Shown in pieces: positions 10,693 through 33,199 of a stretch of DNA of 64,000 bases. The stretch comes from Phallusia mammillata (Eukaryota > Chordata > Ascidiacea > Phlebobranchia > Ascidiidae). The DNA lies in NCBI GenBank assembly GCA_003260075.1, contig QLIY01000720.1:1-64000 (forward strand). Direction: 5' to 3'. A model generated the notes under the pieces. The model saw only the letters and a program-made list of their open reading frames with translations. It was not told the origin of the DNA and did no database searches. How positions within the stretch are numbered: position 1 is the stretch's first letter; each line of letters starts with the position of its first letter. The translations under genes and the position numbers were made by a program.

Positions 10693-11814
10693 GATTCCAA
10701 TTCGTTTACCAACTACAACCTGTGCGTGCGGATACTTCAAACTGCGGGTAAGCACTGACGTATTAAAGCAGTCTTATGAAATTGGTAACATATTAATCAA
10801 CTAATTGACTTCTTGATAAATGACTGCGACACCAAACGTTAAAGAAGAGTTTTTGGCGCAAACACCATGTAAAACTGTGTTCAACCAGCATGTGTGGATC
10901 GTTACAGTTTTACGATGTAATATATCGAACACAGAATAAACACTGTCACGGCGCGTCATAGTTTCTGGAAGAACTTGTAAAGCGATCAAAGGAATTTCAA
11001 AATGTTTTTTCTGTTAGCCCCGTGCGGTCGTTGCAGTGGAACCAAATCATGTCACCGTGCGACGTAGGCTAAACAAATATCGGTAATCAAGGACTGGTAC
11101 GATTACCTCTGGCGGTCATTGACCCTCAGGTTGTTTCCGTTTTTGACAAACGTGTTGAATTTTCATAACGGCCTCAATAGACATGAAATGTGACATGCCT
11201 TTTTAGGGATGTAAAGGGCTATCAAGCGATTACGCATTGGAGAACAAAGTTTGAACGCTTAAAACATTCTAGGGGCGAAACTTATAGACAGAGTGGGATA
11301 AATAAAAAAAAGTTGAAACAACTAATATAATATTTGTTTTCGATGCCTATTTTTTAAATAAAACGACAGTAGCATGTTCATTATCTGTTTGTCGCCCTAA
11401 AACAGTGTTTTTTTTCAAATGTAGGAACGTCAAACAACAATTCACTTTAAGGTCAACTAAAGTTCAATGTCGGTAACATTAAAATGTGACATAATGTTAC
11501 TTGGCGCTGTAAAAAAAGTAAATTTTGTAACGAGTCGTGGTCGTTAGTTGCGGTAGAGCTACTATAACATCTTACATCAGCTACACACATATCTAAATTC
11601 GGCAGGTGTACCAAAGGGTTGAAATATTATTTTAGCAGCTAAAGAGGGGAAAGTTTTATTTATACATCAGTAATTACGTCTTAAAGTCAGTTGATTGAAT
11701 TTGTAATGGTCATACCAAAACCCCCAACCATAAAAATTACCGTCAGCATTTTCGGAGACATATTGTTTGAAAAAGGTGATGGTGTTGTTTGCGCCAGCTA
11801 ACGAAGTTAAGCTT

Positions 11815-12093
11815 GTTAGTTAGTTTGTTTGTTCGTTTGTTTCATTTTTATCCTCGGTGGGCGGGCAACGCCTGAAGGCGTTATACTCACATCGAGCTGC
11901 CTGTTTTTATTGCAAGTACGTTGATCATTTTTTGCTTGATTTTTTCGGTTTTAGGCAGTTGGTGACTTCAATTTAGTTCAACCCATCGGGAACCACCGGG
12001 TTGGATTAAGTTGCTTGCTCAGGGAAACACAAGCGACCGAGATAGGACTAGAACCCATGTGATCACAAGGCGGTTGCGATAATCACTCGGCCA
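11815..12093 (-). mobile_element. tRNA-derived SINE
   Basis: Read on the minus strand, TGGCCGAGTGAT (12093-12082) is an A-box-like sequence. GGTTCTAGTCC (12055-12045), 27 nt further on, is B-box-like with one key mismatch. After the tRNA-like head comes TTTCCCTGAGCAAGCAACTT, a conserved-looking central/tail segment of a kind seen in metazoan SINEs, and the element appears to run into GTTTGTTTGTTCGTTTG-type simple sequence near 11820. The exact ends and target-site duplication were not found. Confidence 0.6.
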
Positions 12094-13127
12094 ATTTGGC
12101 TCGTTTTACAAAAAAACAAAGAACATTTTCATGGTAGTGAATTAAACTTGGTATTGCGTCGCAAGGCCTATCCAAGTAGGCGTTGAAATAAAAAAATACG
12201 AACCACTGTTCTAAACCACATGCAAGAAATTTGACTTGTGTTACATTTAATCGCAGCAGAATGTGCACATTCTGTTAGCCGTTTGCTAAGCAGCCTAACT
12301 TGGCGCAAATAACATATGTTTGCTTATGCCCGAACTATACATCTCCCATCAGGTAAATATTTCAAACCAACAGAAGTATTTACTTGTACACAGCGAACTG
12401 ACGTACAACAGCACTTAGCAAACAACCTTGCACCCTAAAACCGTCAAATGGAGACACGGAAAGTTAAAAAACAAGACTTAGCTTTTAACTTTGTCATGCT
12501 GTTTGCAAACCTTTTATCAAACTCCCGAGTAACTTCCAAGAACCAATTTTAATTGAATTTTAGGACATCAGTCGAACTCCTGAAACACTTTTAACCAAAC
12601 TGATTAAGTACATTTAAACCATCAGAATTAAACAGGATTTGCAAATAAAACTGTTGTTGGCCAACTGGTATCGAATCAACAGTTTAACAAAATGTTCCAG
12701 CCATCCAGTGTCCTGGGATATACATCACTTTACCTTTGTTCATTTACAAAGTCGAGACTGCAAGTAATCTACACTTGAGTATCAACTACCCGAGAATATT
12801 GTTCGACACCGATGGCAATTTAAACCATGTACACAACAAAAAATAAAAACAAACCAGGTTAAGGTATTTGGAAAAATGTGATTCAAAACCTACTAATTCT
12901 TAACCCAAAGCCAAAGCTTAGTAACTTAGCCTAGCTTGCAAACAAGTTCAGCCAGCAATAAAAAGTTACGCTCAGAACCTTTGGGGTTGTTGCTGTTGAG
13001 CCTTGGTTGGGGGAAAATCCATGAATGCGTGTGCGCAGTCAAACTGTTTTATTTGTCCGCAATCATTTTTGTTAGTTTTCCTCCAATTAAGCTTCCCATG
13101 TAATAAATCGTATAGACTGGAAAAATC

Positions 13128-13215
13128 TCGTCTGCGGGGGATTCGAATCCACGATCGAGGGCTTTCCTGGACCTGACCAACCGACATATACAAGGACGAT
13201 TCCACTAGGTTGTAG
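13128..13215 (-). mobile_element. tRNA-like SINE fragment
   Basis: On the minus strand GGATTCGAATCC (13150-13139) is a good tRNA T-loop/B-box, and CCTAGTGGAATCG some 50-60 nt upstream resembles an A-box. The intervening arms do not fold into a standard cloverleaf by eye, so this is more likely a degenerate SINE head or tRNA pseudogene than a functional tRNA. Confidence 0.4.
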
Positions 13216-13978
13216 CAAGTAGCAATTAAGCGTTTAAGTTTTACGGCTGCGCTAACAATTTGGACATCTTGGCGACAAGTTTTGGCCATCTTGCGTTGGT
13301 CAGAAGGGTCTGTATAGTTGTGATTGTGCTACAATCAATATCTGACATCTGCGATGACGTTTCCTAATCGTGACTGTCCAAATTAACCTATTCACGCCGA
13401 AATAATCCAGTGGTTTGCTGTTGAACCGAACTGACAACAACTTACATAGCCTTAAATAATGAAAATGCTTCTCTGTTAAATTAATACATGAATGTCATAG
13501 TAAGGCTGCATCAATGATTTTCATCAGTTGAACAAAACGATTTGTGCAACAGAACTTTAGAACTTTAATAGCAAAGACAAAGAGAACTGATATTCACTTT
13601 TTTTATAAATAGTCGTAGGCCTATATATGTTTGTTGCTAGTTTTGTAAAAAAATATTTTGTCCAGGTAAAAACGCTGATGACAAAACAGCAAAGTGGCAA
13701 TAATTGTATCCCGCAATTCATCCAATAAAAATTAGAGTTGTAGTTGCGGGTAATCACCGATGTCTCGGTTTCCTGGCAAAGGAAACGTTTTCTTTTTTTG
13801 ATTTTGCACCGCGTCCTGAATTAACTGAAACTGGCCGAATATATTTTTTGTCAACAGTTTTTGTCATGATAAGGTTGGTTTTGGTTGAACGTGGAGATTT
13901 TTTGTTTGTTTATGAGCAGCTCAACTGAAAGCGGACGCTGGCATAATTTACTTTCGTTCATTTCGTTTTCTGAATGCC

Positions 13979-13989
13979 AGTGAATCAAC

Positions 13990-13992
<3 letters not shown>
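13979..13992 (+). promoter_or_regulatory. 3' splice acceptor just upstream of the TRIM37 start
   Basis: A pyrimidine-rich tract (TTCGTTCATTTCGTTTTC) followed by TGAATGCCAG ends at 13980, nine bases before the ATG. No matching upstream exon is visible. It could accept a 5' UTR exon or a trans-spliced leader, which tunicates are known to use. Confidence 0.35.
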
Positions 13993-25696
<11,704 letters not shown>

Positions 25697-26782
25697 AGCG
25701 TTCTACCAGAAATACTTTTTATACTACGAACTCTGTGAAAGTTCTGCATAGCAAACTGCGGTATCTCAACTATGGTGTCTTTTTTATTTTTGTTTACAGT
25801 GCGTTATATACATTTTTGCCTTCGGTGCTGTTTTGTATTTCGTTGTAGCAAACATATAGTTTACCAAATTTTGACTTTTGTGAATTGACCTTGTGGTATT
25901 TTCTTTTTACCTCTTTATTCTTGCAAACACTGTTCTATTAATTGGTAGCTGCAAATTGTTTTTGTTTGTTAGAGTGTTGTGGTGCTACACATATTTTTGC
26001 CAACTGCTGTGTTCACATTGTGCTACAATAAAGCTTATATCACCTGTCTATACGTTTGCATTTCTGTGAAAACGTCTCATCAAATTACTCACCACGGTTT
26101 GACTTCCAAAGTCTGGCCTAGAGAAACGTGACTTCAGTTTTGCTATCACATACTTGTACTATATGGATTTCCGTGTGTACGGAATTAAAGGGGCAATATT
26201 TCGGTGTGAAAAACGCCAAACCTGCACAACGGTTTTGTGATGAGGAAAACTCGCGTTTTCTACGTAAACTGTTTAATGGTTAAACTGTTCTGTTGCCTGC
26301 ATGTCTACGAAATTTGTACCCAACTTAACCAAAAAAGTGTTATGCAGCACGGAAACAAACTTTCTAAAATCTGCAGGCCCTCTTTGAGTATTTCTAAAAA
26401 GGTTTAAGCTTTTCACCACACTGATACCACCCGATCCGTCAGGATTTAAACAATTGTTGAGACGAAAAACTCAAAATCCAAAATATTTCAAAATTAATGG
26501 CTGTGACAAAGCTATGTGGTTTGGAAAAGTAAGTTTACTATAAAAAAAACTCTAGTTGTTCAAGAGTCGTCACTTATCCTGAAAACCACAGTAAATTTAC
26601 ATCGATTACTGGCAAGGAATAATATTGAACCTGCAATTTCCCTGCAACCAGCAAGGCAATTCAGCAACTATGACGTCATACACGAAAATCGTCACAAAGG
26701 CACCCAGGAAACAATTACAACAGCAAAATGAAAAAGTTCACTTCATTCTCTGTTAACTGAGTACAGTAAGCAGCAAAAAATT
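25697..26782. other. TRIM37 3' UTR and intergenic
   Basis: It contains the TRIM37 3' UTR up to the AATAAA at 26027, then about 750 bp with no gene-like frame or repeat that I can identify before the next start codon. Confidence 0.6.
26027..26032 (+). promoter_or_regulatory. TRIM37 poly(A) signal
   Basis: AATAAA lies 331 bp after the TRIM37 stop, the first canonical hexamer downstream, followed by a T/G-containing stretch (TGTCTATACGTTTGCATTTCTG). Confidence 0.6.
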
Positions 26783-29698
26783 ATGGGAAAGAAAATGATT
26801 GCTTTCGCAACTTTAGCGTGGCTGCTCGTCGGAGTCGCTTACGCACCGAGCCTCTGTCGACCAGGAACAAAGTGTTTTGATGATTTCAAAGCGAACCGAG
26901 CTTTAAAAACTCCTTCCGAAAAAGATATGGAAATATGTAGTGGCATGGAACAACACGTGCTTGATCCGGTGTTGTTGGATGACCAGTCGTTGGTTCTTAA
27001 AATGCATTCATGCGAAAATGAAATGAGGTTTCATCACTTTCCACAAGAATGTATCAAAAAGAGGGAATCTGTATCCACAGCAGTTGCAATGAGATACAGC
27101 ATTGATCTGGATGACGTGTTTCAAGACTACTATTTCTTTGAATGCAAAGGAAGAATTGTAAGTTATGTGCAGCAGCTGATAAAATCCAATACTGCTGATA
27201 TTGCAAACAAGTCAAATAGATCTGAAAAGAGTCCCAACATGAAACCTAAAGAAAGTAGATTTCTAGAAGCCGACGAAGAGGACTCATCAAAAGTCAACGC
27301 AAAACAGTCTTTGATTGCGCATAAATTCAATAAGTTTTATTTTGATGTTCTAAACAAGATGCATCAACACGAATCTGATGGCTTTGATAGAAATGCTGTA
27401 AGTGACAGATCTGTGAAGGATGACATCATAGTCGCCACAAACCAGTCCTATTTTCTGGTCGATGGGATCACTCTATGTCTTTGCACCTTTGTAGTTATCA
27501 GCAGTTGCACCTACGCCATGTGTTTGCTTGAATTTAAGGTGATTTTGTAACATAAGCCCATTTAAAAAAAATCATGATGTAATAATACATAAATCGTATA
27601 TACTGGTGACGTAGTTGCTAATTTCAGACTTCGTTTTTATTTAGATTGAAGATTTGTTTCATGGAATGCTGAACAAACGAATCTTGCATCATAATATTAG
27701 AGGTCACATTGAATTCATAAGAAATTGTTTCATCTCTCATTCCGTCCGATTGCATTTGAATTTTTTTGCCAACTACTTTTTGAGGTAATTTTTAACAAGA
27801 AAGTGTTGTAAACCATGTATAGTTTATTTAACTTTCTGTATGATTATTTTAGGTTGTTCTTGGCGAATACGGCACATACATGGAATGAAATTACAAGGAA
27901 AACATTTTCGTATCTGTTTTTCGACCGACTTTTTTCTTGCCATTCTGACGTCACGTCCATATCTGATCAGGATGAACTGATTGAAATGTGCTTGACTTTC
28001 CAAAAAGTCCTTCTAGATCCTAATTTGTGTGATCAAAAAAAGAAACCAAAAAGACCAAAATGTGTTCAATCCTCTGTATTAAAAAGAAGGGCAGTGACCG
28101 TCACGTCATCAAGTGATGACGAACAGCCACCAATCAAACTTTTACCAACGTATCAACCGGACGACGATAATCAACTACCCAATGAAACATTTGTTATGCA
28201 CAAACATAATGATCCACCCTTTCGTCCGATGTTTCACAACAAAACAGATATTTTTGACGATAGCTTTTCCACCGATGGTGAAAGTGGACGTGAATCCGCT
28301 TATAGTGACGTAATTTTCAATTTGTCGTCATCACACAGTATTTATTCCCCACTATCAGCAAATGAGACTAAAATAAGCCCAATTGATTCAGATTCGACTT
28401 GGAGTCTTGTATTACTCACTGAGTCTGAATCTTCTGACTCTGGTCGATCTTATCCTGTCAATGTAAGTGAAATACGTGAAAATTGTTTTAAAAAATTATC
28501 ACAATATGATCCGTCTGATGGAAGAAATCTTGAGGATAAAGATAATGATTCTTCATCACCATCTTTTGTCGTGTTATCCAACCAAGAATCAACATCAGTT
28601 GACAGTGAAGTAAAAAATCTCAGTGAACAAAATGGGCCTCCAATGTTAAAAATCTGCCTTCCGTCTGTGACGTGCAATTCGGTTGCGGGAGACAATAATT
28701 CTTCGTCGCCTTCTTTCGTGGTTTTATCCACAGAGGAATCATCATCTGATGGCAGCCGAAGGGCAATTAATCCTAAGGAACAAACCGGGACTAAAATGTT
28801 AAATATAGTTCTCCCTTCGGCTCAGTGTTGTGAAAACATGTCACAAACTATCTCATCGGTCAGTGAACAATTATCAGCAGTCTCAGACTCGTCTGCTAAT
28901 TTTACAAGAGAAGGAAATCAAAACCTTTGGATGACTGAGGAAAACAACAACTTTCTTCTTCCCTCGTGTCGATTTGAACGAGATAAAAAAGGCACCATGA
29001 CGTGCAATGAGGCAAATTTTTACAATCAGGTTCAATGGTCAAATGGAGACGAATCTGGTCCTTTAACAGGACAAAATTTTGGTCATTTATTTGACTTTGA
29101 ACATTGTTCAGATCAATTGGGTTGTGCACATTCGGACACCGCATCCCAACATTATCCTATCATACGGGATGATGTCGAACGTCCAAGTCGCGACTTTCCA
29201 CCACCGTGTTGGAATGAAGCAGAGGAAATTTCAGACCAGCAAGCTTGCACAACAATGTTCAATTATCCAACATTCTGGCAAGATAACCCACATGTACCTT
29301 TACAATGTTCTGACCAGTTCATCCAATATGATTGGAGACAATTTGAAGATAGTGAAGTGGATGAAAACTATTATTATTTGTCAGAAATATTGAAACGACA
29401 GCGAGAAGAAATCAACGAGCTTCGTGTCCTACTTGCTCGTTGTGCTGTTATTGTGCAAGAGCATCAGCACGTGGTTGAAACTGGCGAGGAACACAACCGC
29501 AAGGTAGCGCATGAGATTTTGGATCGCAATCAAAATCGTTTGGAGAAAAGACAAAATATAGAACTGTTGCGAACGGACAATTTGCTATATTTTGAGCAGG
29601 AGAAGCTTTGCGATTGTTCTCGCAAACTGACTGAAATGCGTACGCGTGAATTACAACTTAAAAACTTTTTTAAATGGAAAAATGTGATTAGAACTTGA
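26783..29698 (+). CDS. type I membrane protein of unknown family with Ser-rich cytoplasmic repeats
   Basis: Three exons, 26783-27538, 27645-27784 and 27853-29698, join in frame to give 913 residues. I do not recognise the family. Residues 1-21 form a signal peptide (KKMIAFATLAWLLVGVAYA). The luminal part of about 200 residues has paired cysteines (LCRPGTKC; HSCENEM...FPQEC) and three sequons (NKS, NRS, NQS), all before one transmembrane segment at about residues 224-249. About 660 cytoplasmic residues follow: a basic hydrophobic region, a basic patch (KKKPKRPK), an acidic Ser-rich stretch with two 50-residue repeats (from residues 529 and 579), and a C-terminal coiled coil at about 802-905 (EILKRQREEINELRVLL). 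The Cys spacing with a FP..C motif and a coiled coil loosely recall KAR5/GEX1/Brambleberry nuclear-fusion proteins, but this is a guess, not an assignment. AATAAA at 29789 follows. Confidence 0.8.
28541..28840 (+). repeat. internal 150-bp coding repeat, two copies
   Basis: The units beginning at 28541 and 28691 are exactly 150 bp (50 codons) apart. Both encode DN(D/N)SSSPSFVVLS, then a variable acidic stretch, then M LK/N I x LPS and a cysteine. Divergence is moderate, so the duplication is old and the conserved core (SSSPSFVVLS) appears constrained. It could be a phosphorylated docking motif. Confidence 0.8.
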
Positions 29699-29788
29699 TG
29701 GAAGGCATTATTTGCATTTTCTCAAGCTTTCACCGTAAATGATGTTGAGACAGATGGTTTTGTTTCGATTTTCGTTTTACATTTATTC

Positions 29789-29794
29789 AATAAA
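29789..29794 (+). promoter_or_regulatory. poly(A) signal of the orphan membrane protein gene
   Basis: AATAAA lies 91 bp after the stop codon at 29696-29698 and is followed by a T-run. It is the first canonical hexamer. Confidence 0.65.
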
Positions 29795-29952
29795 TTTTTT
29801 GACCAAAATAGAACCATATGCGTTTTGATAGTTCCGTTAAAATCAATTAAATTATATATATTTTGGTTTGTAGTTACGTAGGCTACATAGGAAAATATGA
29901 AACAATTGAGTAAATCGAGATTCCAAGAGACAACGTTAACTCCGGGCTCGTA

Positions 29953-29975
29953 CCCCCCCCCCCCCCCCCCCCCCC
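29953..29975. other. 23-base C homopolymer, probable gap filler
   Basis: A run of 23 C interrupts otherwise AT-rich sequence. No duplicated flanks are visible. By analogy with the ten-C runs elsewhere it may stand for an estimated gap, though a true homopolymer cannot be excluded. Confidence 0.5.
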
Positions 29976-31195
29976 TAGTTTTGTGATTGACGCTTAATAG
30001 TTTCAAAATGCCTTACTTGTGATACAAGCCGCCACTGGCATCAGTTTAATAGTTTGGATTCATGTTGGAATCAGACATTAGCGTATTATGGAAACACTAC
30101 ATCAAATTGCTTACATGGGTAGATTAGAAGAAGTATACGTTCAAATTTCCCTTGCCTCCGTTATGTTCCAACTGCTCATAATCATTTTCGTTCCCATCAG
30201 TTCTCCATTCATTTTCCATCGCCCCCTTCACTTTTGCATAAAGGCTGCGCGCCCTCGGTGGCGCTGGCACCAATTAAAAATCACTGATGTAGCCTAAACA
30301 GTGCAACAGCATGTAAATTAACAGCACGTCTCACGTATATTCGGCCCGTCAGAAACGTTTTCCGAAGACAGCAAACCGTTTCAAAATGTAAAACACTCAC
30401 ACACACACAAACGACTCAGAAAGAAGACCGCAGATTTGACTAAAAAATAAAAACATAAATCACGTGAGTAAAAAATATTTTAACGTAAGCAGTAGCGGTA
30501 CCAGGGGGATTTTAGTGTTTCGTTGAAAATTTGGTTCTGCTTCTGACTTCTTCTGATGATGATTCTAATATTGTTTTCGGTCTTCCGTTTTAAAACCTTG
30601 TTGTTGGTCACGTTGTTCCTGATTTTGTTACAATACTTAGGTTGCTATAGGTGTTCAAACCTTACCGTATGTTTTACGTGGCGTTATTGATACAGGTCTT
30701 CGGGTATTTTTAGACATTTGTGATATGACAGCAGTAGCACCGTACAACGCCTATACTATAGTATCAAAGTATGTTTGTAGTCACTGTAGTCAAACTCAGT
30801 AATTAAACAACGAAAAGTTTGTTATTTGATGGCTGGTCACTCCGCACCTAGTGGAAGGCTGAGATCGGCTGCATAAATGCGTTGCATTCAGTGAATGCAT
30901 ATAATACATATCATATGTTATGTATACATATGACTATAGTCAACTCAGGAATTGTTGGCTTTTTTCATCCGTGGTTACCTAAGCATCACTGCAATGTGTT
31001 AAAAGTTCACTCTTGATGTGACTTCCAATGCCAAGTCAGTATAGTCCACCCCACCATGAGATGATGTATTTGATTTTTTTATGAACTAAATTCTGGATGG
31101 TTTCAATACCTACCTTTTCTGACACCAAAGTTCTCTTACAATAGACTTCATATAGACCAAGTATTGCCTCATCCAGCAGTTTTATTGTAAACAAT

Positions 31196-31232
31196 CGACG
31201 TTTCGACGTCCTATACAAGACGCCTTCATCAC
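31196..31232 (-). other. second hammerhead-like repeat-end motif
   Basis: On the minus strand this reads GTGATGAAGGCGTC, a short loop, GACGTC, then GAAACGTCG. The GGCGTC and GACGTC arms pair completely if a G-U pair is allowed. The first core base is G where hammerheads need C, so it would be inactive. It is the same motif as at 611-652, marking a dispersed repeat family. Confidence 0.35.
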
Positions 31233-31382
31233 GATAATGACATAACTTGCAAGACAAATACTTCATATAAGTTGTTACACATTACCAACCACAAAGTGCT
31301 ATTTTTCATAAAATATTGTTACTGTCACAGAAAAATTAGAATTTTGTACAAGATCCAGTCGTTTTAACTGAGTAGTGTAGGG

Positions 31383-31708
31383 CAGTGATTTTCAACTGGT
31401 GTTCCGCAGAACACTAGTGCTTTGTGAGAGATCGTCAAGTGTTTCGCAAGAAATTTATTAATTTGACCAGTGTTCCAGTTCCATGAAATACCGGTCGAAA
31501 TTCACTGGTTTTACACAATGGGTGTAAAAACCTTTTAAGAAAGTAATTATCCGCTTTCAACGGTTTTATTGTTGCATCTGATTTTCTTCATTTATTGTTG
31601 TGTGATATTTAAGACTCATTGTGAAATACTAAGATTGTAAATGTGTTGGTGTTGCACAAGATTATTTAGTACATAAAGTGTTCCATAAAGTGAGGTTGAA
31701 AAACACAG
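31383..31708. mobile_element. probable hAT-type MITE, 326 bp
   Basis: It begins CAGTGATTTTCAACTGGTG and ends GAGGTTGAAAAACACAG, which are inverted at most of 16 positions. The internal sequence (GTTCCGCAGAACACTAG) fits nonautonomous hAT ends. Unlike the others I find no convincing 8-bp flanking duplication, so the boundaries are less sure. Confidence 0.5.
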
Positions 31709-31875
31709 GGCATCAGACATCAAACTCAGCACAGACAACTGTTATAATGGAAACCTTTTAGTCGCTTTTAAAACTAATTGTGAAAACTACCATATTTTGA
31801 TCTACTTGGCATTAAAATCCTAGACATTAAGAGTGTTTTTAAAACTTGATTTTTGACAGATTTTATGCCTTAAAT

Positions 31876-32609
31876 CATGGGCGCAACTAGGGGGGCAGGT
31901 TCGTCGGCATGCCAGGTCCCTTTTCTATTCGCGTTATTGCGTATAACGGCTCTCGTACAGCCGAAAACATGTTCGTTCGCATCAAAGCTAAAAATAACTT
32001 TCAAATGACAGAACATGGCGCCGGTACAGCAGTACATCGCTTCATCGGCATGTATTGCGATGGTAAAAACGAAGTTTCAGCGATGTATTTATACAACATC
32101 CTAAATAACCGCAACAACAATCTTTGTTGGAACTTGAAAACGTATTTACATGTAAACACACAAAAATAAAATGTTTATCGGCGTGGAGCTTCAGCCAAAA
32201 ATCTTTCAACAACTTGTTTGTAATTTACGTCCACGTCTCTATGTAAAGCCATCATTGCAGATCACGAGAAACTTACACATAGTATGGTACAGCACTAGTA
32301 GACAGATTGAAACGTTAACGTGTAAACACCCAGTCGAACGAGTTTATATGTTACGAAACAATGCCTTAGTTTAAAACGTCAATATACTATCGCAATGGAC
32401 TTTCTGACTTACAAGTGTTACTTTTTCACGGCATTCAAAGCCGTACAATCCAAGGACGAATCCCAGTTTTTTTTAATATTATTAGTGGAAAAACGCGTCG
32501 GACTATTCGACCAATCAGTGATACGCACTTAGCAATACAATCGTTTTTGGGAAAGCCGTATTGGTAATTCGTTGCCTGCCCCCCTAATTTTCCGCTAGTT
32601 GCGCCACTG
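31876..32609. mobile_element. TIR element with perfect 8-bp TSD, 734 bp
   Basis: The left end is CATGGGCGCAACTAG and the right end, reversed, is CAGTGGCGCAACTAG. A run of G/C (GGGGGGCAGG) is also shared between the ends. The flanking octamers are identical: CCTTAAAT at 31868-31875 and 32610-32617. The 8-bp duplication points to hAT or a related superfamily. It contains an 86-codon frame (31909-32169) with no recognisable transposase motif. Confidence 0.8.
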
Positions 32610-33199
32610 CCTTAAATCCCAAAACAGATTTTATGCCTTAAAAATTTTAATTTGACACTCAAGCTTGCTTTTAGTCTGAAGTGCTATCGTGCTGCGTTAT
32701 TACATACACAGAACTTCAGTATACTGATTTTTGGATTAGTTGTTTCAAATCTTATAACACTTGGTCATGTGAATAGATTAAGTAACACAGTGATGTATTA
32801 AGATTTAAATTTATTAATTGTTTTATTAACTGGATTTAAAAATTATATGGCTGGCTTTATATAATGTGTAGGTTCCTAGTTAGCAACCAGTTCAGTTGTT
32901 GCTTTTCTGACTTCAGTCATATGTGCAAGCTGACCCAGTTTTTTGTTGTGGTGTGGAGTTAGAATTTAACAATGTGTTTTGCATAGCTTCCTGATTAGTT
33001 TGTAGATAACTAATCATTTAGGTGTATATTATAGATAAAATATTAAAAATACATTGCAAAATGAAGGATAATTTTATGGCAAAATCCTTTGTTTTATGCA
33101 GCAATTATTCACTTTTTTTGTGTTAATTATGTCATATGTAATTTAATTTTAATCACACTGTTTAATTACTGTGTTTTACAATCATTTTGATGATCCAAG

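Larger units (their letters stand above)
10693..13989. other. intergenic between divergent esterase and TRIM37 genes
   Basis: Both flanking genes are transcribed away from this interval, so it must hold both promoters; no TATA-type box can be assigned with confidence. It contains a tRNA-derived SINE (about 11815-12093, minus) and a second tRNA-like fragment (13128-13215, minus). Short open frames here have no family resemblance. Confidence 0.6.
29699..33199. other. intergenic, element-rich
   Basis: It contains the orphan gene 3' UTR, a 23-C run at 29953-29975, an AC microsatellite near 30398, a retroelement-end motif (31196-31232, minus) and two TIR elements (31383-31708 and 31876-32609). 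Short open frames at 30088 and 31909 have no family resemblance; the latter sits inside the second element. I see no gene. Confidence 0.6.

Noticed and set aside
13128..13215. A functional tRNA gene
   Set aside because: It has a good B-box but no clear cloverleaf, acceptor stem or anticodon arm.
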